Shown here: positions 45,701 through 56,974 of the stretch, in pieces
Numbering within the stretch: position 1 is the stretch's first letter
Layout: every line of letters begins with the position of its first letter
Source: Pollenia angustigena
Lineage: Eukaryota; Arthropoda; Insecta; Diptera; Polleniidae
Length of the DNA stretch: 64,000 nt
Reading direction: 5' to 3'
NCBI GenBank assembly: GCA_930367215.1
Contig: OV884056.1
Coordinates: 282,764,067 to 282,828,066, forward strand
Notes under the pieces: generated by a model
The model's database searches: none
What the model saw: the letters and a program-made list of their open reading frames with translations, nothing else
Told to the model about the DNA's origin: nothing
Translations under genes and position numbers: made by a program

Positions 45701-46471
45701 TGGGCAAATCCCAGAAACAGTCCACCAACCAAAAATTTTTCAAATTAATTTTTTTTAATGGCATATAAGACTAGATGTATAATTTCATTTTTATATTAAA
45801 AAAAATGTATTTCAATGATCATTAATGCAATAATTTTTACCAAATCCTACCCGACTGCTGACTTCTTAATGTTATACGTGAATTTAGCATTATTTTAGGT
45901 GATTTTTGTGCTTAGAATAGCACTTACAGCAGACTTATCAAAATATAAATTTCGTTAAAAAAAAGTTGACATTCATTAGTTAAGAAATTAGTTTAAGAAA
46001 TGCAATTCATAAAAATATAATTTGTTTTGTTAAAATAAATAAAATACTACTGGAAAAACTGTAGCGTGCGTTACGTAGCGTGCGTCACAAAGGGTTCACG
46101 GCTTTTGTCAAAAAATCTCAACTTTTTTGGCTGCGAATAAGTGCGTTTAGAATTCTTTTTTAGTCATCTTTCTTTTAGGAATTAGATTTTGTATACCTTA
46201 TCATGCCAAATTCGCTAAAAATTAGGAAAACGCACTTCAACCTTTGAAGTTACTTCCACTTTTTGTAGCGTGCGTCACAAAACTTTGTGATCAATTATTT
46301 CGCAACAAATACTTGCTAAGAAATTTTAATATATGCCATTCGTAAGTACATATTAATGTCACTAAATACTATATAAAAGTTGAAGCTATCTTTTTTGAAA
46401 GACCAAAAAATTGTAATATTTCAATCAGAAAACGCGTGCGAATGTAGCGTTCGTCACGCAGGATTTGCCCA
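45701..46471. mobile_element. MITE with TGGGCAAATCC ends and GTAGCGTGCGTCAC repeats
   Basis: TGGGCAAATCC at 45701 and its inverse ending at 46471, with TA on both sides (45699-45700, 46472-46473). Toward the right end GTAGCGTGCGTCAC-type motifs occur four times (about 46062, 46075, 46265, 46444). Non-coding, 771 bp. Confidence 0.7.
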
Positions 46472-46483
46472 TATGTATACTAG

Positions 46484-46900
46484 GGCTGGTCGATTTTTTT
46501 TTAAATCGTATAGCAAACACGTAATCTACATAAAATTTTAAGAAAATTCTCCGAAGAAACCATGGGTCTAAAATAAAATCCTAATCCGCGCCTCTTGACT
46601 TGAAAATTTATATGCCCGCCTCTGCAAAAAAAATTTTTTTTTTAAAATAGTTTTTTCCAAAAAGAAATCGAATTTTTTGAATAAAATTGTTTAGTAACGT
46701 AGTTCTTTTGCACTTTTTATTTTTTTACACTAAAAATTTTTTTTACATTAAAAAAAATTTTCAGCCAAGTAAAAAAATGTTCAAGTCGAGAGGCGCGGAT
46801 TAGGATTTTATTTTAGACCCATGGTTTCTTCGGAGAATTTTCTTAGAATTTTATGTATATTACGTTTTTGCTATACGATTTTTAATTTTTTTTTCATCCA
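46484..46900. mobile_element. Fold-back element with ~115-bp arms
   Basis: Left arm about 46500-46610 and right arm about 46780-46890 are near-identical inverted copies, with cores ACCATGGGTCTAAAATAAAA and AATCCTAATCCGCGCCTCT and few mismatches. The A/T-homopolymer centre separates them. The outermost bases (GGGCTGGTCGATTTTT) are not matched exactly on the right. Confidence 0.8.
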
Positions 46901-47199
46901 TACAAATCAACTCGTCCAAATGTATACATACACACATGGTAAGTACGTAATTAAATAATCTAAAAAATGGAATTATAATTCGGTGCAAATCGATATAGTA
47001 TAATTTTTACAAAAATAAAACACATACTGCTGCCCTACAATTACGCAATTGGTCGCATTCCCTCTTACGTAGGTTATTTGCACATAAATTGTTTGAAAAC
47101 AAAACGAAATCAATTAAAAAAAATACCAAAAACCGGTTTCAACGAAAAAAAAAAACAAACACACACACTTTGGCTGGCAAAAACAGCAAACATGTGTAT

Positions 47200-48329
47200 G
47201 TATTAATGCATGTGGTTTCTTGCTCTCTTTAGTTCTCTGAATGTGAGCACGAAGTTTTTGCTTTCTTGTTACTTCCCCCCCTCATCATTAAGAAGCACAA
47301 AATTTTTTAAAATTTCAAATGTACTAAGTGCAACATCTTTATATATTTATAGTCTTTGGTTCAACGTTGGTAATTTTTTTTTCCTTTCGTACACATTTGA
47401 TATTTTCATTTATTCGTTTTTTATTGAAAGTGCTTTATTTGCATTTTTGTTGCTCACGCAATATAACACAACTGAGTAAATTCAAAAGAGCACATTCTCT
47501 ATACTTTTGTTTACATTAACAACAACAACAATAAACAACGATGAGACGCTTTTTCAAAATTAACAACAATAAAAACAACAATAACAAAAATACATTGTAC
47601 CTACTACTACTACTACTGTACTTTTTGTTTCTATGGAAATTGTGTGTACCTACATAAGTATGTGTGTTTAGTTTCATTTAAATTTTTTTTTCTTGTACTA
47701 CATAGTTAATGCTGAATAAATTCATGAGTAATGATTGTTTGATTTCTGGCTCTTTCGTTTGTATTTTTTGTTTCTTTACCAAACAATCATTTGCGCTCAG
47801 AACACTTGGAATCTTTATAAAAAAAAACGAAGGCAACGATTGTATAAATAACAAAGCACGATGTGCGTTATTTGAATGACTGCAAACCAGCAGCGAATAT
47901 TTGTGGTTGCGCGAATTTGACTGTATGACCGTAAGCGTGTGTATTTGTTGTCGTTAATTAAATGCGATTTTTTTTCAATTGCAAAAAGCTATTCTCTGAC
48001 TCACATTCGCTAAAATTAAAAGCGAATATCTAATGAATTAAATTTCTACATAGAAATTCATTTGTAAAAAACAATCACACCTTCTTAACTAAGAGAAATA
48101 ATAACTTTTAAAGAAAAGAAGGAATATATTTTTATAAGAATATGATAATATTTTTTTAGACACGCAGGGATCTTTTGAAATATCTCCTGGCATCACTGGC
48201 CACCACTTTCGGAAAAATATACGAGAGACTCTCCAGCATTGTCAATATTTTATTGTTCGTGTCTTAAGCAACTGACATTTTCAAGGGTACGCATCTGTCA
48301 TTTATTCTCATTTATTAAAGGAAACATTA
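47200..48329. other. No gene beyond repeat arms
   Basis: Contains simple (AAC)n and (CTA)n-like runs (47518-47630) and the right arm of the composite region. Open frames near 47210-47519 have no recognisable product. Confidence 0.45.
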
Positions 48330-48500
48330 CCCTACGTTTCAACATGCAAGTAATAACTTGCAAGTAGTGTTACGCATTATCAACGAAAAATCGAGGAAAC
48401 AGCCGATTGGCTGAGAGTAAAAAAAATTGTGTGAATGTTAGTGAAAAAGTTTGAGTGCATTGAGCTTTTCGAACTTGCACTTGCATGTGGAAACGGGGGG
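48330..48500. mobile_element. 171-bp PIF/Harbinger-type MITE (TTA TSD)
   Basis: CCCTACGTTTCAACATGCAA and the inverse of TTGCATGTGGAAACGGGGGG, with TTA at 48327-48329 and 48501-48503 (TWA class). ACTTGCAAGT/TTGCACTTGC motifs occur inside both ends. Confidence 0.75.
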
Positions 48501-48697
48501 TTACAAAAGAATGATAGAAATACAGATTACGACATGAGCATGATTTCCCGTTAGATGACAGTCTGTGAAGGGCAAGATGCTGCCAAGTTTAAAAGTACTT
48601 TAGATTTTCAAATTTCTCACAAGATATATATGCGCTTTATAAGAGCTGGCAACCCAGCAATTAAACAACAACTGTATCGAATTCGCTAGCTTGAAAG

Positions 48698-48839
48698 TGC
48701 CAGTTCACACACGTCAAGTTTGGCTCGTCAAGTCTTGAGTTTTTAGGAGAGAGGGGAATATAAATGGCATTCTCTTTACCCTTCTCTCCTAAAAGTCCAA
48801 GACTTGAAGAATCAAACTTGATGTGTGCGAACTAGTGCT
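48698..48839. repeat. Palindromic MITE with GTCAAGTTTG arms
   Basis: AGTTCACACACGTCAAGTTTG is inverted in CAAACTTGATGTGTGCGAACT, and pairing runs on through TCAAGTCTTG and TTTAGGAGAGA to an AATGGCATTCTCTTTACCC centre. Its right edge overlaps the start of hAT copy 2, so the junction is ambiguous. Related in its centre to 42732-42843. Confidence 0.65.
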
Positions 48840-49347
48840 AAATTATCGATAGTCGTAAACTATCGAAAATATCGATAGGAAAAATATCAATATCGATATT
48901 ATTTTTATTATTTAAAATACAGCTTTGATGACATGTTACAGCAGTTTACTGCAAGTTTTTACTTGCTATTATTAATTCGCGCAGAATTACATCAATGAAT
49001 ACAAACAACAAGAATGACAGGTGGTATGGATTGCTTTTCTGTGCTTTTTTACCATGAACGACCATTAGAGGAAAAGTCCGCTAGATTGATAACCATTTGG
49101 GTTGAGAATCAAATCCAATTTAGAACATTATCTAAAGTTGCAATAACATATCTTATAGTCTCTGCTACGTTGGTTCCTTCAGAATGGTGCTTATCAGCAT
49201 CACAATTTTTAAAAACTGTCATCTACATCTCTTACGTTCAATAAAGTGATAAAAACAACGAATTGTAGCCTGATAAAAAATCAGTTAAAGTTTTCGTACT
49301 TAAGTACAAACATTCAATCGATAGTAATATCTAAATATAGATAGTGA
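48833..49347 (+). mobile_element. hAT non-autonomous element, copy 2
   Basis: Begins TAGTGCTAAATTATCGATAG and follows copy 1 (5513-6626) closely through the TATCGATA subterminal block, the GAAGACATRTTACAGCAG-like and TTACTTGCTATTATTAATTC segments, the transposase scrap K-V-A-I-T-Y-L-I-V-S-A-T-L-V-P-S-E (about 49135-49185) and AATAAAGTGATAAAAACAAC. Its right terminus is eroded. It lacks the 367-bp insertion of copy 1. Confidence 0.8.
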
Positions 49348-50622
49348 AAAACAAGCCTAGTGTAAAGAACAAAGTCAACTGTTGAATATCCCGCATTTTT
49401 GAGTTATACACACAACTTTTGGATTTCATTACTTAACATTTATGATGCTCCGGTTGAAAGTACCTTTATTTAGAACTTCGGAAAATATGAATTATAAACC
49501 CCATTTTTTTAAGAATATCTTGCTGATTTCGATTTAATTAGTATTTCCTTAAAAATTTTCTTTGGAATTGACTTCAGTACATTAAAATTCGCTTAAAATC
49601 TTAAAGACTTAACCAGTTGTAATGTACACAGTATATGAACTTATAAGAGTATTACACAAATATTCTAAATATATCTTAACACAAAAAAGCCTTCAGTTAA
49701 CCATCTACATACATCCCCGTAATTAGTATATTGAAAGCACATAAACATCATTAAATGGGTTTTAAATGTCTTCAAGCAACCCAAAACGGCTTGTGAGCAT
49801 TTACAACAAACTTTGTAAATATTATTAAAAAGAAATATATCAACCTTTTAGCAGCAGATGGTTCGTAAGAAACTTATTTATATTTTCAAAAGAAAATTTT
49901 TATTAGATCTCGTTATACAAAAAAAAAAAAAAAAAATGAGAAATTTGTTATAGTTAGAAACGCAAGAAATGAGTTCGTAATGATATTGAAATGGCTTTGC
50001 ACGTTAATGCCTACAAACAATATGTTTCTTTAATTACGCAGATAGTCAATGACTTGTTTTAATTTATTTTTTAAAAATAATTGATTTGAATAAATAAATT
50101 TTCACTTAACTTAAAAAATTATTTGATTTTGTCTTATACCAGAAATAAGAGGGGAAAAAGGCTCTTAATTACAAGTTGATTACAAGTAAGAACGTATAGG
50201 CGGTAAAGCATAAAAGTAATGTATACTTTTGTGTCCCATTAGCTTAAAACTGTTAGGGATAATTTTGTTTTAACTCCACTGTACGGAACTTTGCGACGCC
50301 CAAAAAACTTTAGATGTATAAAAGTTATTTTATTGCAATTAGAACAGGAATATTCAGGAAACTTTTAGATAAATACTTAATGGTTAATTCCCATATTTTA
50401 TTCTTGGTGAATACACTGAAATTTATCAAGAATAAAAATTGGGAACTAAGCACGACAAACAAAATATTATTAATTAAAAATTTTGTTCTCCCAAAAATTA
50501 TTTTGATAATAAATTTGAAAGTGCACGGCATAAAAAAACTGAGCTGGCAAGTTGTTTTATTTTGATTTTCTTGCAAAAACAATAAAGCAATTTGTTTTTG
50601 TTTTTATTTGGCTTTTTCTTAA
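49348..50622. other. No gene; partial dispersed repeat near 50290-50560
   Basis: A+T-rich. 50395-50460 (CACTGAAATTTATCAAGAAT, ATTGGGAACTAAGCACGACA) belongs to the same repeat as 53150-53230 and the right end of the repeat at 10860-12470. Frames on both strands there are repeat shadows. Confidence 0.45.
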
Positions 50623-52067
50623 CCCGCTTACAAATTTTTTTTTTTTTATAATAAATTTTTATTTAAAATCTATCCATTTATGGATAATAAGCAAATTGGA
50701 TACAATAAAGGGTTTCATTAGTTGTTGGACTGCAGTGAGAACAACAACTCATTAAGAACATAATTTTATGTTTTTATACTATTATTTACTAAATTATTTG
50801 TTGTTTTTGTTTGGCTGCAGGTCCACGTAAATAAATAAAATAAAAAATAAAAATTCTTGATAGGTATTTTTGTTTTTTATATTTTTATTATTTTCCCAAC
50901 ATTTGGGTTAGCATCGCTAACCATCTTCTACTTATTAGATTTTCAAATGGATTAGGAATGAGTATTGAAAATCGATGGTTTGTCACCTCCTACAGAGGGA
51001 ACACCGTAAGTTTCTAGGTAAGAAGTGGATATATATCTACGAAATTGCAACAAGTTTGAGCAATCTGGATCTTTTGGATGCAGCTTTCTCATTAGTAGCC
51101 AACCATTAACAACGGAAGCATCCAACAGATATGCGAAAATTGGCCACCACCACTTATGTTGTCTTATACGTAACCGATAAACAGCAATTAGCTGGTCCAT
51201 TTTGTCTACTTGTAATGTTGAAATACTTTTGGTTGGGGTATCTGTATGGCGCCTTGTCCTCTTGCATAACGCTAACACGTTCCTATTTCATTGTTGTCAA
51301 AATAAGTTCCTAAGGTGACTACGTTATTGTCTTTCCATCGTACGACGAGTATACGAGAAAAACGATATTCCGTAGATTCTGTTTGATCTTTTTCATTACC
51401 GAAACGGGACGGAGTGAGCATTTTTTGGTTGGACTATCTCTCATTGTACCAGATGAGCATATTCCAGAAGCTGACAAGTGCCGAAGAAGCTTCATGGATG
51501 TAAGAAAAATTTAAATTTTTAATTGAAAAAATGTTTGTTTATAATATGATAATCTTTCCATCCAAAGGAGGTATTGCAAATATGTCGGTATTTTGCAAGT
51601 TGTCATCTATATATTCTAATTGCTCCAAGATTTCAGCAGCAGTAAGTCTGTTTAATAATAGCAATTTATATTACCATAGAGCATAATGTCCCTTAAAAGG
51701 GACATGAATAAGAAACGCCAATTGCTAATATTTTTAAAATCATTTATATTTTAAAACTTTAACAATTCAGTTAATTAATCTCATTTTAATAAGCACACAT
51801 TAAAAAAATATAAATAAAGCAACAAACTGTTAATTTTTTCATTTTTACATACTCTTCACGTGTGGTGCGAATTTTATTATTCCCGTTTTACATTTTTTGC
51901 ACAATATTACGCACTCAATAGAATAAAGTTGAATAAAAATATTTGTGGTTATGACGAAGACACACAAGAGAATGATTTGCTTAATGAAAGTTTAATTTTT
52001 AATTCTTCGTGTTGCTGTAAAGTGGAAAAAATATCGTCCCTTAAAAGGGTCCGTATGCACTAATGGG
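50623..52067 (-). mobile_element. piggyBac-superfamily element (TTAA-flanked), internally deleted
   Basis: Right end TAATGGG followed by TTAA (52068-52071). The best left end is TTAA (50619-50622) then CCCGC; beyond the CCC the ends match poorly, so the left boundary is tentative. GTCCCTTAAAAGGGAC (51688-51703) and a near copy at 52036 are palindromes near the right end. It contains the transposase remnant 50952-51660. Confidence 0.55.
50952..51660 (-). pseudogene. piggyBac transposase remnant
   Basis: Minus strand. N-terminal piece near 51660-51560 (T-A-A-E-I-L-E-Q-L-E, I-F-A-I-P-P-L-D). After a deletion, S-M-K-L-L-R-H-L.A-S-G.S-S-G-T-M-R (51510-51450). Then V-V-R-W-K-D-N-N-V-V-T-L-G-T (about 51350-51310), the conserved block around the third catalytic Asp. 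Then I-P-Q-P-K-V and, in another frame, V-D-K-M-D-Q-L-I followed by K-W-W-W-P-I-F-A-Y-L-L-D (about 51205-51120) and R-K-L-H-P..N-L-L-Q-F-R-R. One stop and several frameshifts; the first two catalytic Asp regions are missing. Confidence 0.9.
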
Positions 52068-52071
52068 TTAA

Positions 52072-52874
52072 GAAGAAAGAAATAAAAATATAAATATACA
52101 TATACATATATGTATTTGCAGTGTTAAGCCTGGTACTCTGTTCAACATTTCACGTGAAATACTGTCAAAACGCATATGAAAAAAACTTGTGCGGAATATC
52201 TATGAAATAATGTTGATAGAGTTGTACTCTGTTCATTTTGTGAAAAAGTTCCAAAATGTTTCTGGCAACATTTTTTTACAACTGCGAATGATGTAGCTGC
52301 ACTTCTTTCACGTGGAATTTTTAGCAAAAGCAAAAAAGTACGAACTGATTATTAAATTTTCACGAAATAAAAAAGTAAAATAACACAACCGGTAACAGTT
52401 TTTTATCCATATTTACTTCCTTTTTTACAAAATTTTTTATTAAAAAAAAAATATTTTTAGTAAAATACATGTGAGATTTTTTTACATACGTAAAACAATG
52501 TCGCATACTTTGCAGGAATAAAAAAGTCAAATTGTTCAAACGCGCTTGATAGGTAACATTGATACATGTCAAAATTTTCGTGAGAAATAATAAATGCTGC
52601 TCAACATTTTTCAAATCGCTTTAGCGATATGAGTATTTGTAGTATTAAAGAAGCAAAAATAATAAATAATTAGGCTACATTTTGAAAGCATTTAATTTAT
52701 TAACGAAATGGTAAGTCGAGGATGTGGTGCCGTTTAAGTCTTTAAAATTTTTCAGTATCATCGAGCAGAGAGATGGCCAGCGGGTTGCAGTTATCTTTCA
52801 AGATAACTTGAGCTGAATCCATTTATTTCATATATAACCTTCGGAATAAAGAAATCATTATGTATAGTGTTGTA
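52072..52874. other. No gene seen
   Basis: A+T-rich spacer with TTTCACGTGAAAT (52147) and similar short palindromes. Nothing assignable. Confidence 0.4.
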
Positions 52875-53240
52875 GCCCGCTTACAACTACAATTAATGTT
52901 AGGAGAATTTCAACTAATTGTAGTGGGGAATGTAAGAAAAGATCAACTCACTGTTTAGTTTTAAAATTTGGTTTTATCATTGATATCGTTGCAAATAAGA
53001 TTTTTTGAGTGTTTGCAATTCTCATTCACTCTGCAGTTCTATTTGCAAATAATTTGGTTTCCTAAAATTTTTTTGGGAGAATCTTTCCTGATGATCTGGC
53101 CTAAGCAACCAGCGAAATGCGCATACAAACTAGCTTATGCTCCAATAATAAATTTCAGTGTATTTATCAAGAATAAAAATTAGGAATTAACCACGACAAA
53201 CAATATCTAATTATCTAAAAATTTTGTATTCCCAAAAATT
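52875..53240. repeat. Dispersed repeat, uninterrupted copy
   Basis: Shares GGGGAATGTAAGAAAAGAT, TTGAGTGTTT, CTAAGCAACCA and AATTTCAGTGTATTTATCAA in the same order with 11033-11190 plus 12295-12440, but without the 1.1-kb insertion seen there. It therefore serves as the empty site. Confidence 0.6.
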
Positions 53241-53316
53241 TCTTTGATAATTATATATTTTAAAAGCTGCTAGCAATAACGAGTAAAGTTCTTCAATTAT
53301 TGCATACCTTTTTAGC

Positions 53317-54168
53317 CTTTTTCGGGAGTTTAATAATGAGTGCCGTCATTCGCTCGGAGGAAAAAGATTCAGTGCACCAAATATCTCCAAAGATTGGGCA
53401 CAAGATTTGTGACATTGCGGTACGATTCACTATAAAACGCTTTATTGGCAGATTGTCTTAACCCACTGCTTTGCTACACTTCATACTCCTAATTGCTGCC
53501 CAGATCTCGCTTTTAGTAGGGGGGTTTAATGTGTAATTTCTATCGGGGTTCAAACGTATACGAACTGTGAAACTATACTTAAAAGAAAAATCAATCCTTC
53601 CTTTTTCGGGAGTTTAATAATGAGTGCCGTCATCCGCTCGGAGGAAAAAGATTCAGTGCACCAAATATCTCCAAAGATTGGACACAAGATTTGTGACATT
53701 GCGGTACGATTCACTATAAAACGCTTTATTGGCAGATTGTCTTAACCCACTGCTTTGCTACACTTCATACTCCTAATTGCTGCCCAGATCTCACTTTTAG
53801 TAGGGAGGTTTATTGTGTAATTTCTATCGGGGTTCAAACGTCTACGAACTGTGAAACTATACTTAAAAGAAAAATCAATCCTTCCTTTTTCGGGAGTTTA
53901 ATAATGAGTGCCGTCATCCGCTCGGAGGAAAAAGATTCAGTGCACCAAATATCTCCAAAGATTGGGCACAAGATTTGTGACATTGCGGTACGATTCACTA
54001 TAAAACGCTTTATTGGCAGATTGTCTTAACCCACTGCTTTGCTACACTTCATACTCCTAATTGCTGCCCAGATCTCGCTTTTAGTAGGGGGGTTTATTGT
54101 GTAATTTCTATCGGGGTTCAAACGTCTACGAACTGTGAAACTATACTTAAAAGAAAAATCAATCCTTC
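53317..54168 (-). repeat. Three tandem 284-bp copies of a LINE reverse-transcriptase segment
   Basis: CGGGAGTTTAATAATGAGTG starts recur at 53323, 53607 and 53891, exactly 284 bp apart; the three units differ at only a handful of sites. On the minus strand each reads P-D-R-N-Y-T-I-N, then S-E-I-W-A-A-I-R-S-M-K-C-S-K-A-V-G, a stop, D-N-L-P, then I-W..E-S-F and A-L-I-I-K-L-P-K-K: the N-terminal RT blocks of RTE-like LINEs (compare K-A-P-G and V-K-L-P-K-K-G). The same TAA stop is in all three, and 284 is not a multiple of 3, so the tandem formed after the LINE was dead. Confidence 0.85.
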
Positions 54169-54890
54169 CGTATTCAAATCAATCCGAAGCGGTTTTAATA
54201 GTACGGTGAGATCGAATTTTCTTGAATCAAGTACAGAAAGATTGATTCAAGTACGGATTTTCTATCGCAAAATACTTAAATTATCCATATTCAATCCCGA
54301 TTTCGTACTTGAAATAATCCAAAAATGAGATTGATTTAATTAAAACTAAGATTGAATCAATATCAAAATGCGCTTGATTCAAGAATTATAAAATTGTTTT
54401 AATCCGAATTCGTACTTAAAATAATCCGAAAATGAGATTGATTTAAGCAAAACTAAGGTTGCTCTTGATTGAACTATTATAAAATTGATTTTATCCCGAA
54501 TTAGAAAGAAAAAGTTATAATGGTTGATTTACTTACCCGTATTACACCTAACATAATGATAATGCACCAACATCAATACCCAATATGGTTTTTACTTTAG
54601 AAATTATATGTACATATTTAACCAAAAATATAAACTTAATGAGAAGCAAGAGTTTAAAATTACTTTTTAACCCTTCGTGGTAACATGCGTAAACCGGAGG
54701 GTTAAACACAACAAAAAGTTTTATCTTGTTTCAAGAATTTCCGGGATTGATTTTCGAAAGTCATCCCATTTAGGATTGTTTTGAGTACGTTTAAGTGTTA
54801 TTCGTACTTGAATTTTTGAGAACGACTCGTACTTAAACTAATACTAAAAAACTTGATTTATCCCGAGTGTTTTTCTTTCTGTGTATCTGA
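54169..54890. repeat. Probable MITE with ATTGATT/AAGTACG subterminal motifs
   Basis: Right side ends ..GATTTATCCCGAGTGTTTTTC, and inverted AATCAATC / GATTGATT and CGTACTTAA / TTAAGTACG motifs recur on both sides (54170-54480, 54740-54860), including near-direct repeats of AATAATCCGAAAATGAGATT. The left terminus is unclear because it abuts the tandem array. Confidence 0.45.
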
Positions 54891-56156
54891 TTTTATATTA
54901 CGGGTGACAATAATATGGTGATATAAGTCATAAAACGTTTAAAAATTTTCGTGTAAACTAAATTGGTTGAAGGTGACTATATTGAAAATTGTCTTGGTGA
55001 CCATTTTTTTCTTTGGGTGTACTTCAAGATTAAGGGGGTCATTTTTGTAAATTTTTTTTTTATTTTAAAAAATGTTTATGAAAATATTTTTTTAGTGTGA
55101 AGAAGTGATTTACAAAATAATGAGGTAACCACTTTTTCTTTTTTATATGTATAATAACGGCTAGACAGGATGAGATAAAGCAACAAAATTTGGCTAACAA
55201 GAAGAACATTGATTACTAAAATTGCACAAAATATGATTATTCATAATTTCTCTTAGTCTCAATACTAACGTGTAGGATGTCATTAATTCTACACTGGCAA
55301 ATATAACCTTCCCACTTGTAACAAAAATAACATTGTAATTCAACATAATACAAAGCAATTAGTCGACATTACGATTGTAATTTTGTTAAAAACAATTCTA
55401 AATGGGTCTGTCAACTCTTAAATAATGCAATATTCTACCAGCAGAACCAAAAACAAAACACAGAAAAAGAGAAGAACATTTGTATTTAACAAATATAATG
55501 TAAATAAGTATTCAACAAGCAACCGAAAGCAGAAGAAAAGGAAAAATTTTAACTCAATGTCAGCATGACATATGAGTAATTTACACGACATGCTTTCTGG
55601 CATAATAAATACTCGTGCGAAGTATTTTGCATATTTACACTGCGTTAAATCCATTTAAATGCTAAACAGATACTGACAATTTGCACACAAACACACACAT
55701 ACTATATAATAGTATCACTTTTTTTCTTTCCATTTCTATTTTCCTTTTCGTTCTTTTTTTTCCATTTCTATTTTCCTTTTCGTTTATATGTATTTTTTCC
55801 CAATGACACGTAATAAAACTGTCAAATGTTGTTTTAACTTAGGAAATGTTCACACCTATTAAATATTTGACATTCTAGACGTAACCAATAGCTTTTTAAA
55901 AAAATTATTTGCTTTTGCAAAACGTTTGGCTCGATAAAACATCATTTTACAGTTTCTAAATTACATAATACAATTATCTTCTTACAAATTAAGTTTAGTA
56001 AATCAATAGGAATTTGTTAAAAAATAAAGCCAAAGTTTCATGAATTTACTAGTCACGCTTCTTTGGGTTTTTTTCGTCAAATATTTGTTAGGTCCAAAAA
56101 TACCTTTAGTTTATTTAAATAATTTTTTTTTTTTTTTTAAGTTGGGTTAACCAAAC
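54891..56156. other. No gene seen
   Basis: A+T-rich. A short tandem duplication (TCCATTTCTATTTTCCTTTT twice) at 55729-55785. The minus frame 55418-55654 has no recognisable product. Confidence 0.45.
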
Positions 56157-56423
56157 CATATCGAGCCCTAACAGCGAAAATAACGTAAGCGACATGATTT
56201 TCAATTTTGGTTTTTTTTAATAAATTACTTTATTGGCAACACTTGCATCATCTCCTAAAATATCATGGTCACATAATGTACCGTTACGATTTTATAGCAA
56301 AAACAATTTTAATGTAAGCGACAAATTTCATACAAAATTAATATGAAATAAAACAAAAAAGCTCTCTCCTGTAAAATTTGATTTTTGGCGCTTACATTAT
56401 TTTCGCGGTTAAGGGTCGATATG
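56157..56423. mobile_element. 267-bp MITE, copy B
   Basis: Same length and nearly the same sequence as 20468-20734, starting CATATCGAGCCCTAACAGCG and ending GGTCGATATG. Differences are scattered point changes plus small homopolymer indels that cancel in length. Confidence 0.9.
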
Positions 56424-56822
56424 ATACCCTACATAACTGATTAACTATTCCTTATTTTTGACCTTTGGACAGTTACCGATACACTGGCACAATATGTTAT
56501 TAAAACATTCAGATTAACATTTTTGAGTGAAATTTCTGGTAAATTTTATCCAGGTACCAAAATCTATATAATATTTATTAGTTTGAATTCTGGACAATCG
56601 AGAAAAACCATTCCAAAGAAGGGTAACCTACAAGATTGTGGAAACTAGAGGCGCATTATACTTCTCTAAGTAAAAAATAAAATATAAGCCCACGTCCTAC
56701 ATAACCGTACTGCATTTGTACTGGAATCACAGTTAAGAAAGGGGCAAGCTAGCTTCAGGCCCAACAAAACGTGCGTTTATCACGGTGACAGCATTAGGGT
56801 TATTGTTAAACAACCAGTAGAG

Positions 56823-56957
56823 TGCCCCGGTAGGCTAGCTGGTATCAAGCTAGTATATCAGCGCCGGGGTTGCGGGTTCGATTCCCGCCAGAGACTGTGG
56901 TGTCTTGCAGACAAGCATAGAGCTTCGCGGGGTTAGCTTAGGAAATTAAAAAAAAAA
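56823..56957 (+). mobile_element. tRNA-derived SINE
   Basis: The head GCCCCGGTAGGCTAGCTGGT holds an A-box-like TAGGCTAGCTGG, and GGGTTCGATTCCC (56874-56886) is a perfect B-box inside a GCGGG/CCCGC T-stem. A non-tRNA tail (GTGTCTTGCAGACAAGCATA..) and an A-run (56949-56957) follow, the normal SINE layout for Pol III transcription and LINE-assisted retroposition. The acceptor and anticodon arms do not fold as a normal tRNA, so it is not called a tRNA gene. Confidence 0.75.
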
Positions 56958-56974
56958 TCAAGTTCATCATTATA

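Larger units (their letters stand above)
43100..48010. repeat. Composite region with long degenerate inverted arms around a P-like transposase
   Basis: 43595-43690 and 46978-47082 are clear inverted homologues (GTGCAAATAACCTACG.., ..TATGTGTTTTATT.., ..ATCGATTCGCACCGAA..). Weaker inverted similarity extends outward (TTTTTGCAATTG with TCAGAGAA at about 43182-43215, matched by 47215-47240 and 47970-48005). Between the arms lie the transposase pieces, two MITEs and a fold-back element. I infer one old large element; the exact outer ends are unresolved. Confidence 0.5.

Noticed and set aside
53334..53470. A 44-codon plus-strand frame repeated in each 284-bp unit, differing only at synonymous sites
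   Set aside because: The minus strand of the same unit clearly matches LINE reverse transcriptase blocks, so the plus frame is an antisense coincidence; two silent differences are too few to show selection.
56823..56900. Possible genuine tRNA gene (perfect B-box and T-stem)
   Set aside because: Acceptor and anticodon arms do not pair properly and a non-tRNA tail plus A-run follows, so a tRNA-derived SINE fits better.
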